Source of the DNA: Mayamaea pseudoterrestris
Lineage: Eukaryota > Bacillariophyta > Bacillariophyceae > Sellaphorales > Sellaphoraceae
Assembly: GCA_027923505.1 (NCBI GenBank)
Contig: BROI01000035.1
Span: forward strand, 62,001 to 126,000
Direction: 5' to 3'
Length of the DNA: 64,000 nt
In this document: piece after piece, positions 19,954-31,048 of the stretch
Numbering within the stretch: position 1 is the stretch's first letter
Layout: each line of letters begins with the position of its first letter
Program-made: the position numbers and the translations under genes
The notes under the pieces: generated by a model
What the model saw: the letters and a program-made list of their open reading frames with translations, nothing else
What the model was told of the DNA's origin: nothing
Database searches by the model: none

Positions 19954-22002
19954 CTATTTGTTGGTGCGACGAAGCCATGCGTAGGCACCAAACCGAAAGA
20001 CCAACTGCAACACAACGAGAATTCCAATGTTGAACCAAAAATTAGTGGCGATCCCCGTAATGCCGAGCCCGGTAATGACCTCTTCTCCAGGAAGCGGGCA
20101 GCTCGACGTATCTCCCACTGAAATGGCGGCTGATCCCTCTGGTCCGCAAGGAATGTCTCGATCGTGATATTCGTTGATAATCATGGCGCTGTAACCGTAG
20201 CGCGCCAGAGATAACCAACTGATCCATTCGATAAAGTTGCGCATGTTTTGAAAGGGAATGTAGAAGCCTCCCATGATCATAAAAAACAAAGTAATGGGTG
20301 GAGCCAAGACGAGCGATAACTGCGGGTTCGGAATGACAATGCCCAGAAACAAACCCATGGATTGCGCTGTTGACAAAGTCAAGTAAAAGGCCAACCCAAA
20401 CTTAAAGTATGCCGTCGCTTCTGGTCGATAACCGCACGCCCAATAAACTACCATGCCGTACAAGAATGGCAGTAAAACATTGTTGGTCATGTCGGACGCC
20501 GTTTTGGCTAGAAAGAATGGACTCACTCCGTACATCTTCTTAGCGCGCTCTCGCGTCAGCAAGTTTCGCTCTCTCTGAAAAACCGTTACGGCAGCAATGA
20601 CAATGCCGTTTGCTTGAGCAATCAACATAAAGAAGAAAAGCGAATTGCGCGCAAATACATAGGATGTATTGTTTGGAAGTCTCCACCAGAATAAGGCAGT
20701 GAAGAATAAGTAGGCGAGCTGGAGGAGAGCGGCAGTAAATGTAAGACGCTCTCCGCGCTGTTGCTTCAGTGTCCGCTGCATAAGCAACTTCAGCTGCATC
20801 CCATATCCAACAAAGTAACGAGGAGACGCATGTAGCTCGTAAAGGCTACTCATGCGCTTCCGGGTCGAGCTGCTGTCATCATCGACACTCTCAATCGACT
20901 GCTGGCAACCTTCCCTCCCCTGACACTCCTCCCAACGTTCCCTCAAAATACTTCCACCCGTTCGCCGTTCATCCTCCGTTATCACGTCCATAATCCAGTC
21001 AGCAATGCCCGTTTCAGGCGGCAAATCTCCAACAGCTGAAAACTGCTCCAAATATTCTCGCGCTTTTTTGGGTGGACCATCGTAAATGACCGATCCCTTG
21101 CTCAGCAGCAACAAGTGATCAAAAAGGTTAAAGATTTGCGTCCGTGGTTGATGGATGACCACCACAACGGAGTGTCCCTTGTCGGCGAGTTCTTTCAGCG
21201 TCACGACCAGCTCTCGGGCCGTCGAAGAGTCCAATCCTGACGTCGGCTCGTCCAGCAACAAAAGAGAGGGTTTCACGACGAGTTCCGACGCCACTGACAC
21301 GCGCTTGCGCTCACCCCCACTAATGCCGCGAATTGGTCCAAGCGGGCTCCCAACGAGACTGTTGCGAACGTGCGTCAGGCCAAGCTCCTGCATGGTTTCC
21401 TCAACAATTTTGTGAACATCATCATCGCTAATGTTTTCGGGCGTCTTGAGTCGAGCGGCGAAAAAAATGTTTTCCTCAACTGTCAAGTTACTTAGCAGCA
21501 AATCGTCCTGCCAAACGACTCCCACGAGTCGCTTCGGAATGCGACCGGACTCACCATTCACCAAAATCTTGCTGCCTTCCAACAAGCTATGTTCAGACTG
21601 AGGCATCAAATCGGCCGCGACGCTGCAAAGCGAAGATTTTCCTGACCCTGACGGGCCCATCCAAGCAGTAAGCTTATAAGGTTCGACTTTTGTTGTCAAG
21701 TTCCGGAGGACAACCGTTCGCGTCGGTTTGGAATTGTCGCGCTGGTTCTTTCGACACCCCTTCCTGGTTGAAAGAGTCTTTGCCGGAGGCGCGTACGTGA
21801 CATTCTCGAGTGTTAATTCTATCAATGGAACTGATGGATGGCCGGACTCTGAAACAGGTTCCTTCATAATGGTGCCGTTTCTTGTCGCTGCAATTGCTAC
21901 CTGGCTTGAGCTTCTTAGATCGGTGCCTGTTTTCTCTCTCTCTGAATCAGTTAACGAGTAAGCGTCGTCTCCGTTTGATTCTCTAACCTTTGAAGTGAGC
22001 AT
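19954..22002 (-). CDS. ABCG-family half transporter
   Basis: 682 aa from the ATG at 22000-22002, one exon. The order ABC domain then membrane domain is diagnostic of ABCG (White/WBC). Walker A is GPSGSGKSS (about residue 116), the signature is ISGGERKRVSVASEL, Walker B is LLLLDEPTSGLDS, and the switch His is in VVVVIHQPR. The C-terminal ~270 residues hold about six hydrophobic segments, including the NGIVIAAVTVFQRERNLLTR region typical of the family, and end in a short basic tail. ABCG half transporters dimerise and export lipids or hydrophobic compounds; the substrate cannot be told. The stop lies 41 bp past the converging ADH-like gene, so the 3' UTRs probably overlap. Confidence 0.92.
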   Translation of the reverse strand: MLTSKVRESNGDDAYSLTDSEREKTGTDLRSSSQVAIAATRNGTIMKEPVSESGHPSVPLIELTLENVTYAPPAKTLSTRKGCRKNQRDNSKPTRTVVLRNLTTKVEPYKLTAWMGPSGSGKSSLCSVAADLMPQSEHSLLEGSKILVNGESGRIPKRLVGVVWQDDLLLSNLTVEENIFFAARLKTPENISDDDVHKIVEETMQELGLTHVRNSLVGSPLGPIRGISGGERKRVSVASELVVKPSLLLLDEPTSGLDSSTARELVVTLKELADKGHSVVVVIHQPRTQIFNLFDHLLLLSKGSVIYDGPPKKAREYLEQFSAVGDLPPETGIADWIMDVITEDERRTGGSILRERWEECQGREGCQQSIESVDDDSSSTRKRMSSLYELHASPRYFVGYGMQLKLLMQRTLKQQRGERLTFTAALLQLAYLFFTALFWWRLPNNTSYVFARNSLFFFMLIAQANGIVIAAVTVFQRERNLLTRERAKKMYGVSPFFLAKTASDMTNNVLLPFLYGMVVYWACGYRPEATAYFKFGLAFYLTLSTAQSMGLFLGIVIPNPQLSLVLAPPITLFFMIMGGFYIPFQNMRNFIEWISWLSLARYGYSAMIINEYHDRDIPCGPEGSAAISVGDTSSCPLPGEEVITGLGITGIATNFWFNIGILVVLQLVFRFGAYAWLRRTNK

Positions 22003-22689
22003 GATGTTGCTTTGAGGAGGATGCACAAATCTTGTTCGACGGTTCCTTCGTCATCGTTCGAAACTGATCATGATGAGGACCTCGCCACGATGAGTCATCA
22101 TGACGAAGTACGTCATCATTGACATACATGTTAGTTCGTTTCAGTCGTACTAAATATGCAGGTTCAAGCAAGGGATTTATCTCCCTTAATTTCAAGGCCC
22201 ATCAAGCATATTATACTCCTACTGTAGCACGCTGGGCTGCCTGGACAATGACTCCACCATTAAATGATATCTCCTTGGAGAGCTAAGCCAATACAGCCAT
22301 CTTCATGGTGGCTGCTTCCTTCTCAATGCCTCTGGACTTGTCACACCTACTTTTACTGGTATGAGCTTTTTGCAATTAAGGACATAATCAGGCAAATGCA
22401 ATAACTAAGTTTATGTAATCTACCAGTAAAAGTACTTGTAGTTATGCACCGACAAACCTCCTACCGGTAGCAGTCATTTTATGCATGCAGTCACTCCGGT
22501 AATAGATTGCGTTTTAAGGATAAAGGTTCAGAGCAGCACTGTTGAAACCGACGGCGGACGTGATGAGAAACGACCATGGCCGACGCGCGAATATGTGCCG
22601 CTGTTCTAGGTAATCAGCAGTTCGTATGATATTGAACCTTTCAAGAAGGCCATAGACGTGCCCAAAGGTTTTTTTTGGAAAAGTCAATC
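22003..22689. promoter_or_regulatory. Divergent intergenic region
   Basis: Between the ABCG and GRF-box genes. Near 22068-22125 several TCATGATGA/ACGTCATCATGA words form overlapping imperfect palindromes. A TACCGGTA palindrome lies at 22462-22469 and a related CCGGTAA at 22497. No coding frame is supported. Confidence 0.4.
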
Positions 22690-25600
22690 ATGTCGAATGA
22701 AGGGGAAGCAAACGCAGTCGACGACAACAGCCATCGAATGTCCAGAAAGGAAGAATCAAGAAGCATCACAAAAACTCTTGAGAAATCAAATAATGAAGAA
22801 GCTTTGTCACTGGAAGAGAAGCGGGCTCTTGAAAGTGGAGGTGCTGCAGTAGAAGTATCTCGGCCTGCTGCTGCAATTAAGCCGGCCGCTCCTTTGACTT
22901 ACGGCGACGCGAGTTCCGCCATCGTGGACCTCCAGAAACACACGCAGCCTGCGACGCTAGCAGCCGATGCGCAGCATCAAGACAGCAAGAAAATTGTATT
23001 GGAGCCTCGTTTAAGCGATTCAGGAACACCGTCAGAAGCTGTACCAGAGGCAACAACCTTCGAAGCCAATAACGTGCAACTTCATTCATCAGTGTCCCAA
23101 AGTGTGACAGCCGAAGCGCATTACAATCATCGGTTACTGGTAGAGCAAGCACCAGCACCTCACCTTGACTTGACGAGTGACGCAACTGAAGGCTCGGTAC
23201 CTTCATACTTGGCTGACAACCAAGGGGTATTCCAATCTTCGCAACAAGCCCAGCTGGTCCGTGCTCCTACACCAGAAAACTCGTCCCTCCCAACTCTTTC
23301 TCATCGTTTGAGCCAACTCGATCAGCAGAAATCGATTCCGCCGCAGGTACAAATGACGCGGCAAACGACGTCCTCCAATGGATCAACGTCATACGCGAAC
23401 ATTTCGACACCTGTCAATCCTCAACATTTATACCATCAACAACAAGCGCCGCTGCCTCCACCTCCTCCACCGCCACCTCACCCGTCTCAGCAATACCATC
23501 AGGAAGGATCAGGTTATCCGCCGCTTTGCACTTCGCCGGCGCACACATCTGCTCAAATCCAATCAGGACAACAAGTCATCAAGAAAAAGGGACGGTTCAC
23601 CTTTGTGGAAGCATCGCCTAATTTAGTTGACTCCGGTAAAAAGTTCCATACAAGCACTATTGTTTCAGAAAGTGGCACTTCATTAAACACAAAGGAAGTT
23701 CGAAAAGGTCGATTTGTTCTGACCAAGCAATTGTCGGGCGAAGCGTCAACCACGACATCGCAGGGCTCGCATACACCCGCAGGAACACCGGAAAATACTC
23801 CAGGTCCGCCAACGGTGCAAAAGAAGGGCCGTTTTGTCATCACAAATGTACGCCAAGTGGTAGCTGGAAGTGTTCCGGCCGCATCCCAGCAAGTGCCATC
23901 GGATTTTGAACAACAATATGAGGCGCAGATGCAAGGCGCCGCTTCAGTGTACGAGAACTTTTCGAATGCCTCCATACAAATTGACTCGACAGCTCAACAA
24001 GGGGTAAATCTGCAGCTTGATCAGCACGCAGCACCAATGGGCCATGATGTCCTTATTCGACATCAGGCCGCCCAATATGAACAATCTCAAATACAGCTTC
24101 AGACTGGTAGTGTAGCACCAAGCCCTCCGCCGCCGCCGCCGCCGCCGCCACCACCACCTGCTGACACGGTGACGTTGGCTCAACCGTCCATGATGATACC
24201 AATTGCTCCATCACCGCTGCCATCCCAGCTTGGTCAATCTCTGGACCACGAAGAAAAGACATTGCTGGACCACGACGTTTCACCCGAACAAAAAGCACAA
24301 CAAACGCGAAAGGTCATTCCACGAAGCGCCATCCCAAGAAACAGCGCCGTGGGGTTTGCTGGGCGAGAAGGACTGGGCAAGGTTTTTTACTTCTTGGATC
24401 AAATGCGGCTTGAAGTGTCCGATGCTGAGCGACTAATAAAAACTTTACAAACGGATAACAAATGCCTGGTAAGTGTTGAATTATAGTCCATTCGAGGAAA
24501 GGTCATTTATAACTGGGTTTGACTTATCTAAACCTTTTTACCTTATAGAAAGATCGAAATAAGGAGCTTGAATCGCTGTTGCGAGAATCGGAACGCAAGC
24601 ACAAGGACGAGAAAGTCATACGCGAGAATTGCGAGGCAAAGTTAAAGGCCCTAAAGAAGAAACTTCGAGCGAAAGGAGAGTTGGAGCAGCAAAATGAGAC
24701 GCGGACTGAAGAAGTAAGCATGGTAAATGAGGGAGCTGAGAGGACTCCGATGAAGGCTACGGTTGCTAAAAATGCGCCGAAAAAGCTGTCACCTGAGAAC
24801 AAAGTAGGAGGTACTCCACCGCGAGACCCCAACTACTCGTCGTCTCCGATTCCGAACAGAGTAAATGGACCCTCGCCTACAATTTCAGTACAAAAGGTAC
24901 CGATAATGAATAACCCCAACCCGAGAAACCATGATTTGTCACCATTCGCGCCTCTTCAAGGCTCTCCGAAGACGAGTCCGGAAAAGGGCAATCTTCAACA
25001 AAGTCAAGTTCGAACGATACCGGACGGAAACTCTCAGGTATTAAGCGCGACGTATGGATCCATCTCGCCTCGGAGTTTGCAGCACGAGCACTTAAATGGA
25101 AGCTCACATGTGCACAACCGGAAGGGATGGTCTTACCAGGGTGCCCATGACGATGCAAATATTCCTGCAATGGAACCGATGATGCGACAAGTCAGCAGCA
25201 CTAATAGCGACACCGTATCGGCGGCAGCCAGATCTCTGCCGTCTGAGTTCGATCCACTACGGCAGGACGTTCCGGCTGCTCCATTAGAAACGATTGACGG
25301 CCATGGTTCAATACAGCGACCGCCCATACGAACTGAGTCAGGGTTTTTCGATCCGTCAGCATCATGCGTGAACGATCCCAGCGGCGATTACAATAGTGTG
25401 CACGATCTGCACCAACCAGCGCTCACTGAGTCTGACCAAGCTGAGCTCGATGCGAATTTATCCTTGTTCGCCGGACAGCAATTGGATTACCGGTATGCTG
25501 ACGAGTTTCACCATTACTCGTTGGACGCTCCGCCGCAGGAATCCCTGCAGCAGCACGACCGCGCCATGTCCTGGGATGCTCTTCCTCAGCGCGGACTCTT

Positions 25601-25766
25601 GAGCAACCAGAGTGGTTCACTGCATGGCCATTCAAATTCGCATGAGAGCCTGTTTGCTCCTTCGAAGTTGTCGATGAGCACCTCGCAAAGTCTGCTGCCC
25701 ACGAGTGATCCGTTTGAGAAACTCATGTCCAACATTTCTTCTGATAGCAATGACTGCGAACGTTAG
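22690..25766 (+). CDS. Disordered scaffold-like protein with three KGRF boxes and a coiled coil
   Basis: Two exons, 22690-24468 and 24549-25766 (80-nt GT-AG intron, phase 0), 998 aa. The ATG at 22690 is the first in frame. Most of it is Ser/Pro/Gln-rich with proline runs near residues 255-265 and 478-490. Three evenly spaced boxes stand out: KKGRFTFVEA, RKGRFVLTKQ and KKGRFVITNV (about residues 298-395). RFx(V/I) is the docking motif bound by the CCT domain of SPAK/OSR1 kinases and is found in WNK kinases; only one of the three boxes fits it strictly (RFVI). After them comes one structured element spanning the intron, LGKVFYFLDQMRLEVSDAER and a long coiled coil with DRNKELESLLRESERKHKDEK. No kinase domain is present. 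The function is unknown. Confidence 0.75.
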
Positions 25767-25906
25767 CAACGCTCGGACCCGCTCGTCAAGACATGCACAA
25801 GGCCGTTTCCCTAGTATTTCAATGGATCTGCCCTATTAATTACGAATATTACTAGAATACATGTTGTGGATTGGTTAACTGATAAACTTCCGAATCACAT
25901 TATCAA

Positions 25907-26641
25907 CTAAGTACGTGTTCTAACAACAAACATCAAACAAGAAACTGTACTCCACAGAGCAACCCTTGTGAAGAGGCTTTGATTCGCTGCACTAGTATCA
26001 CTTCCACCCTGAATAGCTGAAATCTGCTCAGGTTCGTTCGTCGGTGACGATTCAATGGATCGAATAAAGGTAGGCGCAGCCGTCGTCGATGACATGTCGT
26101 CGTCCTGCGTTGAGACTCCATTTTCCTGCGACTCTTCCCAAGCGGTGTAGCAAAATGATTCTTCGGCGACGCTGTCAGTTGCTGCGCAAGAAGGAACTAC
26201 AGATGATGCCATCACTAATTTATATCCTGCATTTTGAAAGTCGGCAAGTGTTTGCCCATTGTACAGTTTGCCTCGAAAGTTGGCGACAACAAAGGCATCC
26301 AAAGCTTGTTCCACTTGCAGAAAAGTGTCACCGTAGACAACAATGTCGCAGTATTCGCACCCATTGAGTGATCTGCCCGACGCAAAGAGCTCGGACAGAC
26401 TTGTCGAATTGGGCAATCGACTTGTCGTGGACCAATCCACTTCGGTACGTACGTCTAGAAGGGCACCAAAGGTGCCATTCTGCATACCGTTGTAAACGTC
26501 GGCGGGTGAAAGAAGTAGGTAAGCACTCGTACTGTTCGCTGCTTCCGTCGTCTTTCTTCCAGTCGGAGTCAAGGAAGCTGCCATAGCCAATGATGCGAGG
26601 AGACTAAAGATGCGTTTTGAAATACGGAAGTGATATTTCAT
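25907..26641 (-). CDS. Secreted rhodanese-like protein lacking the catalytic cysteine
   Basis: 244 aa, ATG at 26639-26641. A signal peptide (KRIFSLLASLAMAASL) is followed by a single rhodanese fold at about residues 40-145: LLLSPADVYNGMQNGTFGAL, LLDVRTEVDW with the conserved CH2A aspartate and arginine, and a strand IVVYGDTFLQVEQALDAF. The active-site loop that normally starts with Cys after this strand (CxxGxR) begins with Gly-Asp, so sulfur transfer is unlikely. A Thr/Ser-rich linker and a C-terminal hydrophobic stretch (ALWSTVSCLMFVV) follow, suggesting a GPI anchor or a membrane tail. It converges with the GRF-box gene, 140 bp apart. A surface or secretory-pathway role is an inference. 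Confidence 0.75.
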   Translation of the reverse strand: MKYHFRISKRIFSLLASLAMAASLTPTGRKTTEAANSTSAYLLLSPADVYNGMQNGTFGALLDVRTEVDWSTTSRLPNSTSLSELFASGRSLNGCEYCDIVVYGDTFLQVEQALDAFVVANFRGKLYNGQTLADFQNAGYKLVMASSVVPSCAATDSVAEESFCYTAWEESQENGVSTQDDDMSSTTAAPTFIRSIESSPTNEPEQISAIQGGSDTSAANQSLFTRVALWSTVSCLMFVVRTRT

Positions 26642-27541
26642 CTTCGACGATGCTCACTGTTATATGTACCGGTAAACTGTTGAATTTGTATCTTTTGAAA
26701 CCTCCAATCAGCTTCACTCGTTGCAACACTAGTCAATGAATTACTGAGTAGCTCTTACGTAGATAAGCGCAGACGCAATGCTGCAAGGAGCAGACCGGCG
26801 AAAGCAATGCGCGCCATGGTCGATCGCTTCCATGCGTGGCGCGCCGGCCGCGTTGGCGAAACTGTGACGTTTCCAGAAGGTCACGGTATCCAAATGTCTT
26901 ACCGGTACAAACTTGTTGTGGTTTCTCGCCCAACCAGTGTAGGGCCGCGGAGTCGACAACCGGATCAAGCTCGACGTTCTTCGTTTTTGTTCGCTACATT
27001 CCATTCGCTGTCCTTGTAAGGCACATGGTCGATAAGTCTACACAAGCAGGCAATAATGGATTGAGAATATATCCGAATTTGGAAGTGTTCTACGCTTCCG
27101 TAGGCTATAGAAAGTTTTCCCATGCCGATCAGCTAGGCGTCACGACACGCGCACGGAACAGGATTGGGCTTCTGTGGTGTCAACTGAATAATGTCAGTGG
27201 CACTGGAAGCTGGATCTGACCTCGGATGACCAATCGTCAGGTCGGGTTTTCATGGTCCTGGGGCTCATCGTGATGCGCGTGAGCGTTCGGTTGTTGTGCA
27301 CTTGCTCGATCATCGTCTCCTACTTTTTGGAAAGTAACAGCCATTCTGCATGAAGAAGCCGATCAAGGAGCTTTAAAGGAAATTGACGTTGTTGTCTCTA
27401 TTGAATATATACTACAATCAGATTTGCGAATAGCTCCATCGATTGAAGTCGAGGTGAGCGAGCAGCTAGGATTGATTCCGATCCCATCCGGTTCAACATC
27501 ACGGAAGGAGTTGTACATAGGCAGTTATATAGTCGTCCAAC
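26642..27541. other. Intergenic region between rhodanese-like and Pumilio genes
   Basis: 900 bp without a supportable gene; both neighbours are transcribed away from it. Two TACCGGTA palindromes lie at 26667-26674 and 26900-26907. Open frames here overlap one another in several frames and show no domain, so I take them as chance. Confidence 0.4.
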
Positions 27542-30500
27542 ATGGAGAGTCCTTGGGCGCAAGCATCCGGAACCGATGCTCATTTTGGCACTTCTGAACT
27601 TGACGATTTGAAATTGCGTCGAGGAAGCCAAACGACGGCAAGACCAACTACTAGAAGCTCGCTGGGCATGCTCATTGAGCGATCAACGTCTGCGCCACCC
27701 TCTCAGTCGGGATTGGACAAGTATTCGTTTGATGCGTTTCGAGGGAATAACAACGTAAGTATTAATGAAGAGTAGAGTTGGAACGACCGCTGCAGGAAGA
27801 ATTAGTATCTCATTTTAAGCTGCATTTCCACTCATCATATAATGACCTTACTGCTGCAATCAGGATATTTTTGATCAAGGGTCCACGTCCCCGCCTGGCA
27901 TGACGACTGCATCGAACAGCGCTTACTCGAGCAGTAGTCATAGCGGTGATTTGGATATTTCAAACTTTCTCAATGGAGCAAGCTCGCAGGATGTGGATTC
28001 AACCTCGCATTTGATTGATCACTTTACAACCTTTTCTCCCTTTGCCGCGTCCAGACCCTATGGACGTAGCGCCAGCGCTGGATTGCAGCACTCTGGAGCG
28101 TCCTCATTCCATGAAGATGAGCAATTCTGTTCCTCGGACTCAAACAAGCTTTTTAACTCAAGTCCCATTAACAGCAAGGTTGGTTTGGTTCGCTCGCAAT
28201 CAGCCGCGCCAACGCTGCACGGATCGAGCAATCTTGGACCTCCGCCCGGTTTGAGCTTGAGCACAAGTCAGTTTGACTCGTTTCTCCAGCATCATCATCA
28301 CCAAATGCAACAGCGGCCTGCATCGGCGGGAAGCGTTTTGAAAAGTAGCGCTTTGCGCGCACCGTCGGCCAAGACTCTCATGGATTTGATTCAGGAGGAG
28401 ATTCCAACCACCAATGAATCGTTTTCGCACGATCAGGACGACCAGCACTTGCAGCGCCCATTGAGCGGAGGAGGTAGGTCCAGTGCTTCGCCCGGACGAT
28501 CGGAGTCCTCTGCAGGATACTCGCCTACACCAGTCACGTCAAACCAGCATCAGCGCCATCAGATTGAACACAGCAACCCGAGTATGGCGACATATCAGAA
28601 TCAGCAAGGTCAGGTATCTAGTCGTGATGCTTATCAGCACAAGCAGATGCAGTATCCACTGCAGCAACGCCAAGATTCACCTCCGCAGCTGCAGCATCTG
28701 CAATCACCTTCATACAGCGATCATGGACGCATGCCTTCGACGCATGTTTCGCCTCAGCAGCATTTTCAGGCCCCAATGTACAGTGACTCGCGCATGGACC
28801 AAAAGCATCACGCGCAAATGCCGCAGCAGCAGTCGAATAATGTTTCGCCTTACCAGCACTTGCAATCGCCTATGTATGATAGTCAGGGGCGCTTGCTTAT
28901 GCAGCAGCAAGCTCCTCATGCGCCAATGTATCAGCAACAGCAGTGTCACCAGCTTCAGCAGCAAGTTTACGTGCCGCATCAGAATCACCTTCCATACTCG
29001 CAACAACGGCCACCGCGTACATTTGAAGGAGGTCAGGCGCAGCAAGGCATGTTTGTTTTGGGGAATGGGAATGACTATCAACAGCCCCCGCCGCAGTTGC
29101 GTGGCAACATGCATGCAAGCGACTCGAATCATGCACCGCAGTTTCAACAACAGCACGGCCAACAAGTCATCACCATGGCGTCAGGACAGACTGTATTTAT
29201 TAGTGGTACTTCACGCATTCCATCCGCGTCAAATCAGCAGTCAAACAATGGCTACGCACCGACGCGCGCGGCGTACCAACAGGAAGGGCAACAACCATCG
29301 CGGCAACTTGCACATATTGTACAGAGTGTAGTGAACAACAATGACCAGTACGTTTCGGTTGTTCCAATTTCGAATGGCGCATACTGGCCGGCAGAGCACA
29401 ACAACATGGGCGGTGTAGCCATTTTGAATGGACAACCGGTTGCGATTCAAAGTGTTGGTAGCGGCGGCGGTCATGGAAACGTTGGTCAGCAACAGCATTA
29501 TCAAAGCCGACAGTCGTCGTTGCGAGAAACAAAGCAAGGAGGAAGAGGAAGCGCAGGTCGGAGCGGACGTGGCGGTCGTCGGGCTGACGCAGGCAAGGCT
29601 CATCCAACGGGCAGCGCCATGCTTAATGAGTTTCGAGCGACCAAGAATCGGGACTGGTCCATGCATCAAATTGCTGGCTACGTCGTTGAGTTCTGTCAAG
29701 ATCAAAACGGCTCGCGATTTATTCAACAACGGTTGGAGAGTAAGGTTCTGGAGGAGCAGCAGATCGTCGTACATGAGGTGCTTCCCGCCATCAGGCGGCT
29801 CCGCGACGATGTATTCGGAAATTACGTCATCCAGAAGCTTTTGGACTTTGGAACCACCGACACCAAGGCGGCCATTCGTGACACACTGAAGGGAGAGATG
29901 GTCCAGTTATCCTTCCAGATGTATGGGTGTCGCGTCGTTCAAAAAGCATTTGAAGGTCTTGCTGATGAGGACTTACCTGGTTTATTGGGGGAGTTTCAGT
30001 ACAATGTTCTCAGCTGCATCCACGACCAAAATGGAAACCATGTCATTCAAAAGTGCATTGAAGTAATGAGCGCCCGGTTGAAGCGCCGCAAAGCAAACAG
30101 TCCCTTAACAGATGAACACCTTGACTTTATCATTCGCGATATTCTCGTTAATGCCTCTTCCTTGTCGTGTCATCCCTACGGGTGCCGGGTCCTACAACGC
30201 ATACTCGAGCATTGCGACGAAGGTCGTAAGAAGCTGATTTTGGATGAGGTGATGAAAAGTCATCGCAAGCTGCTTGACGATCAGTACGGCAATTACGTCA
30301 TTCAGCACGTTCTTCAGTTTGGACGAGAGGTTGACAGGGATTCATTGCTTGATATAATTATTGACAGTGGACTGCTTGGTCTATCCCGCCAGAAGTTTGC
30401 AAGTAACGTTGTCGAGAAATTGCTCAGATACGGCAATTCACGCCAGCGCCGCGCGATTGTTCGCGAAATGTTAAAAGTAAGTGTGTGGTTATAAGGATTA

Positions 30501-30870
30501 GTAGTCGAGCGGTTGCATGAAGCGCAATGACTCACAAAACTGTGCCTTTTCTAATGCAGAAGGGCGATGATCCCACCGTCAATTCGCACGGCTCAATTCC
30601 TGGCGACCAAGGCACTAGCGTTGTGCTTCTCATGGTACGCGACGCATACGCCAATTATGTCGTTCAAACGACTCTTGATGTCGTTCCTGAGTCGGAAGAG
30701 AAAGGACTGTTTTTGCAGGAGCTCAATTCGTACGCGGATGAGTTGGTAAGACTATCACGCTAACGTTGAGGTTCCCAAAGTCTCTTGCTCTGACTCACTC
30801 ATTCCCACGTTTTTTACAGCGTCAATACACATTTGCCAAACATATTGTCGCGAAGTTGCAGACCATGTAA
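27542..30870 (+). CDS. Pumilio (PUF) RNA-binding protein
   Basis: Four exons: 27542-27754, 27864-30476, 30560-30745 and 30820-30870 (GT-AG introns of 109, 83 and 74 nt, all phase 0), 1,020 aa. The first ~650 residues are Gln/Ser/Pro-rich and low-complexity. The C-terminus is a full eight-repeat PUF domain. The RNA-reading residues in order are SRFIQ, NYVIQ, CRVVQ, NHVIQ, CRVLQ, NYVIQ, SNVVE and NYVVQ, identical at the recognition positions to animal Pumilio. Known PUF code therefore predicts binding to 5'-UGUANAUA. Repeat 8 lies in the small third exon and the last exon finishes the cap helix (YTFAKHIVAKLQTM). Family members repress or localise mRNAs through 3' UTRs. The exon joins restore the repeat register exactly. 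Confidence 0.93.
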
Positions 30871-31048
30871 TTCCTTTTATCACAACGCGTCGACATTTTT
30901 TGTATTGGGTTGCGTCAGGCAACGAGCTACCGAAGGAAGGGACTGGCATAACCTTTAATAAGGTAGCATTACTACTACATAAAGTACAGTTAAAAGTGCA
31001 CGTCATAGAGAATTCTTCATCAACCGACGGGCAGATCGCACATTTTAT

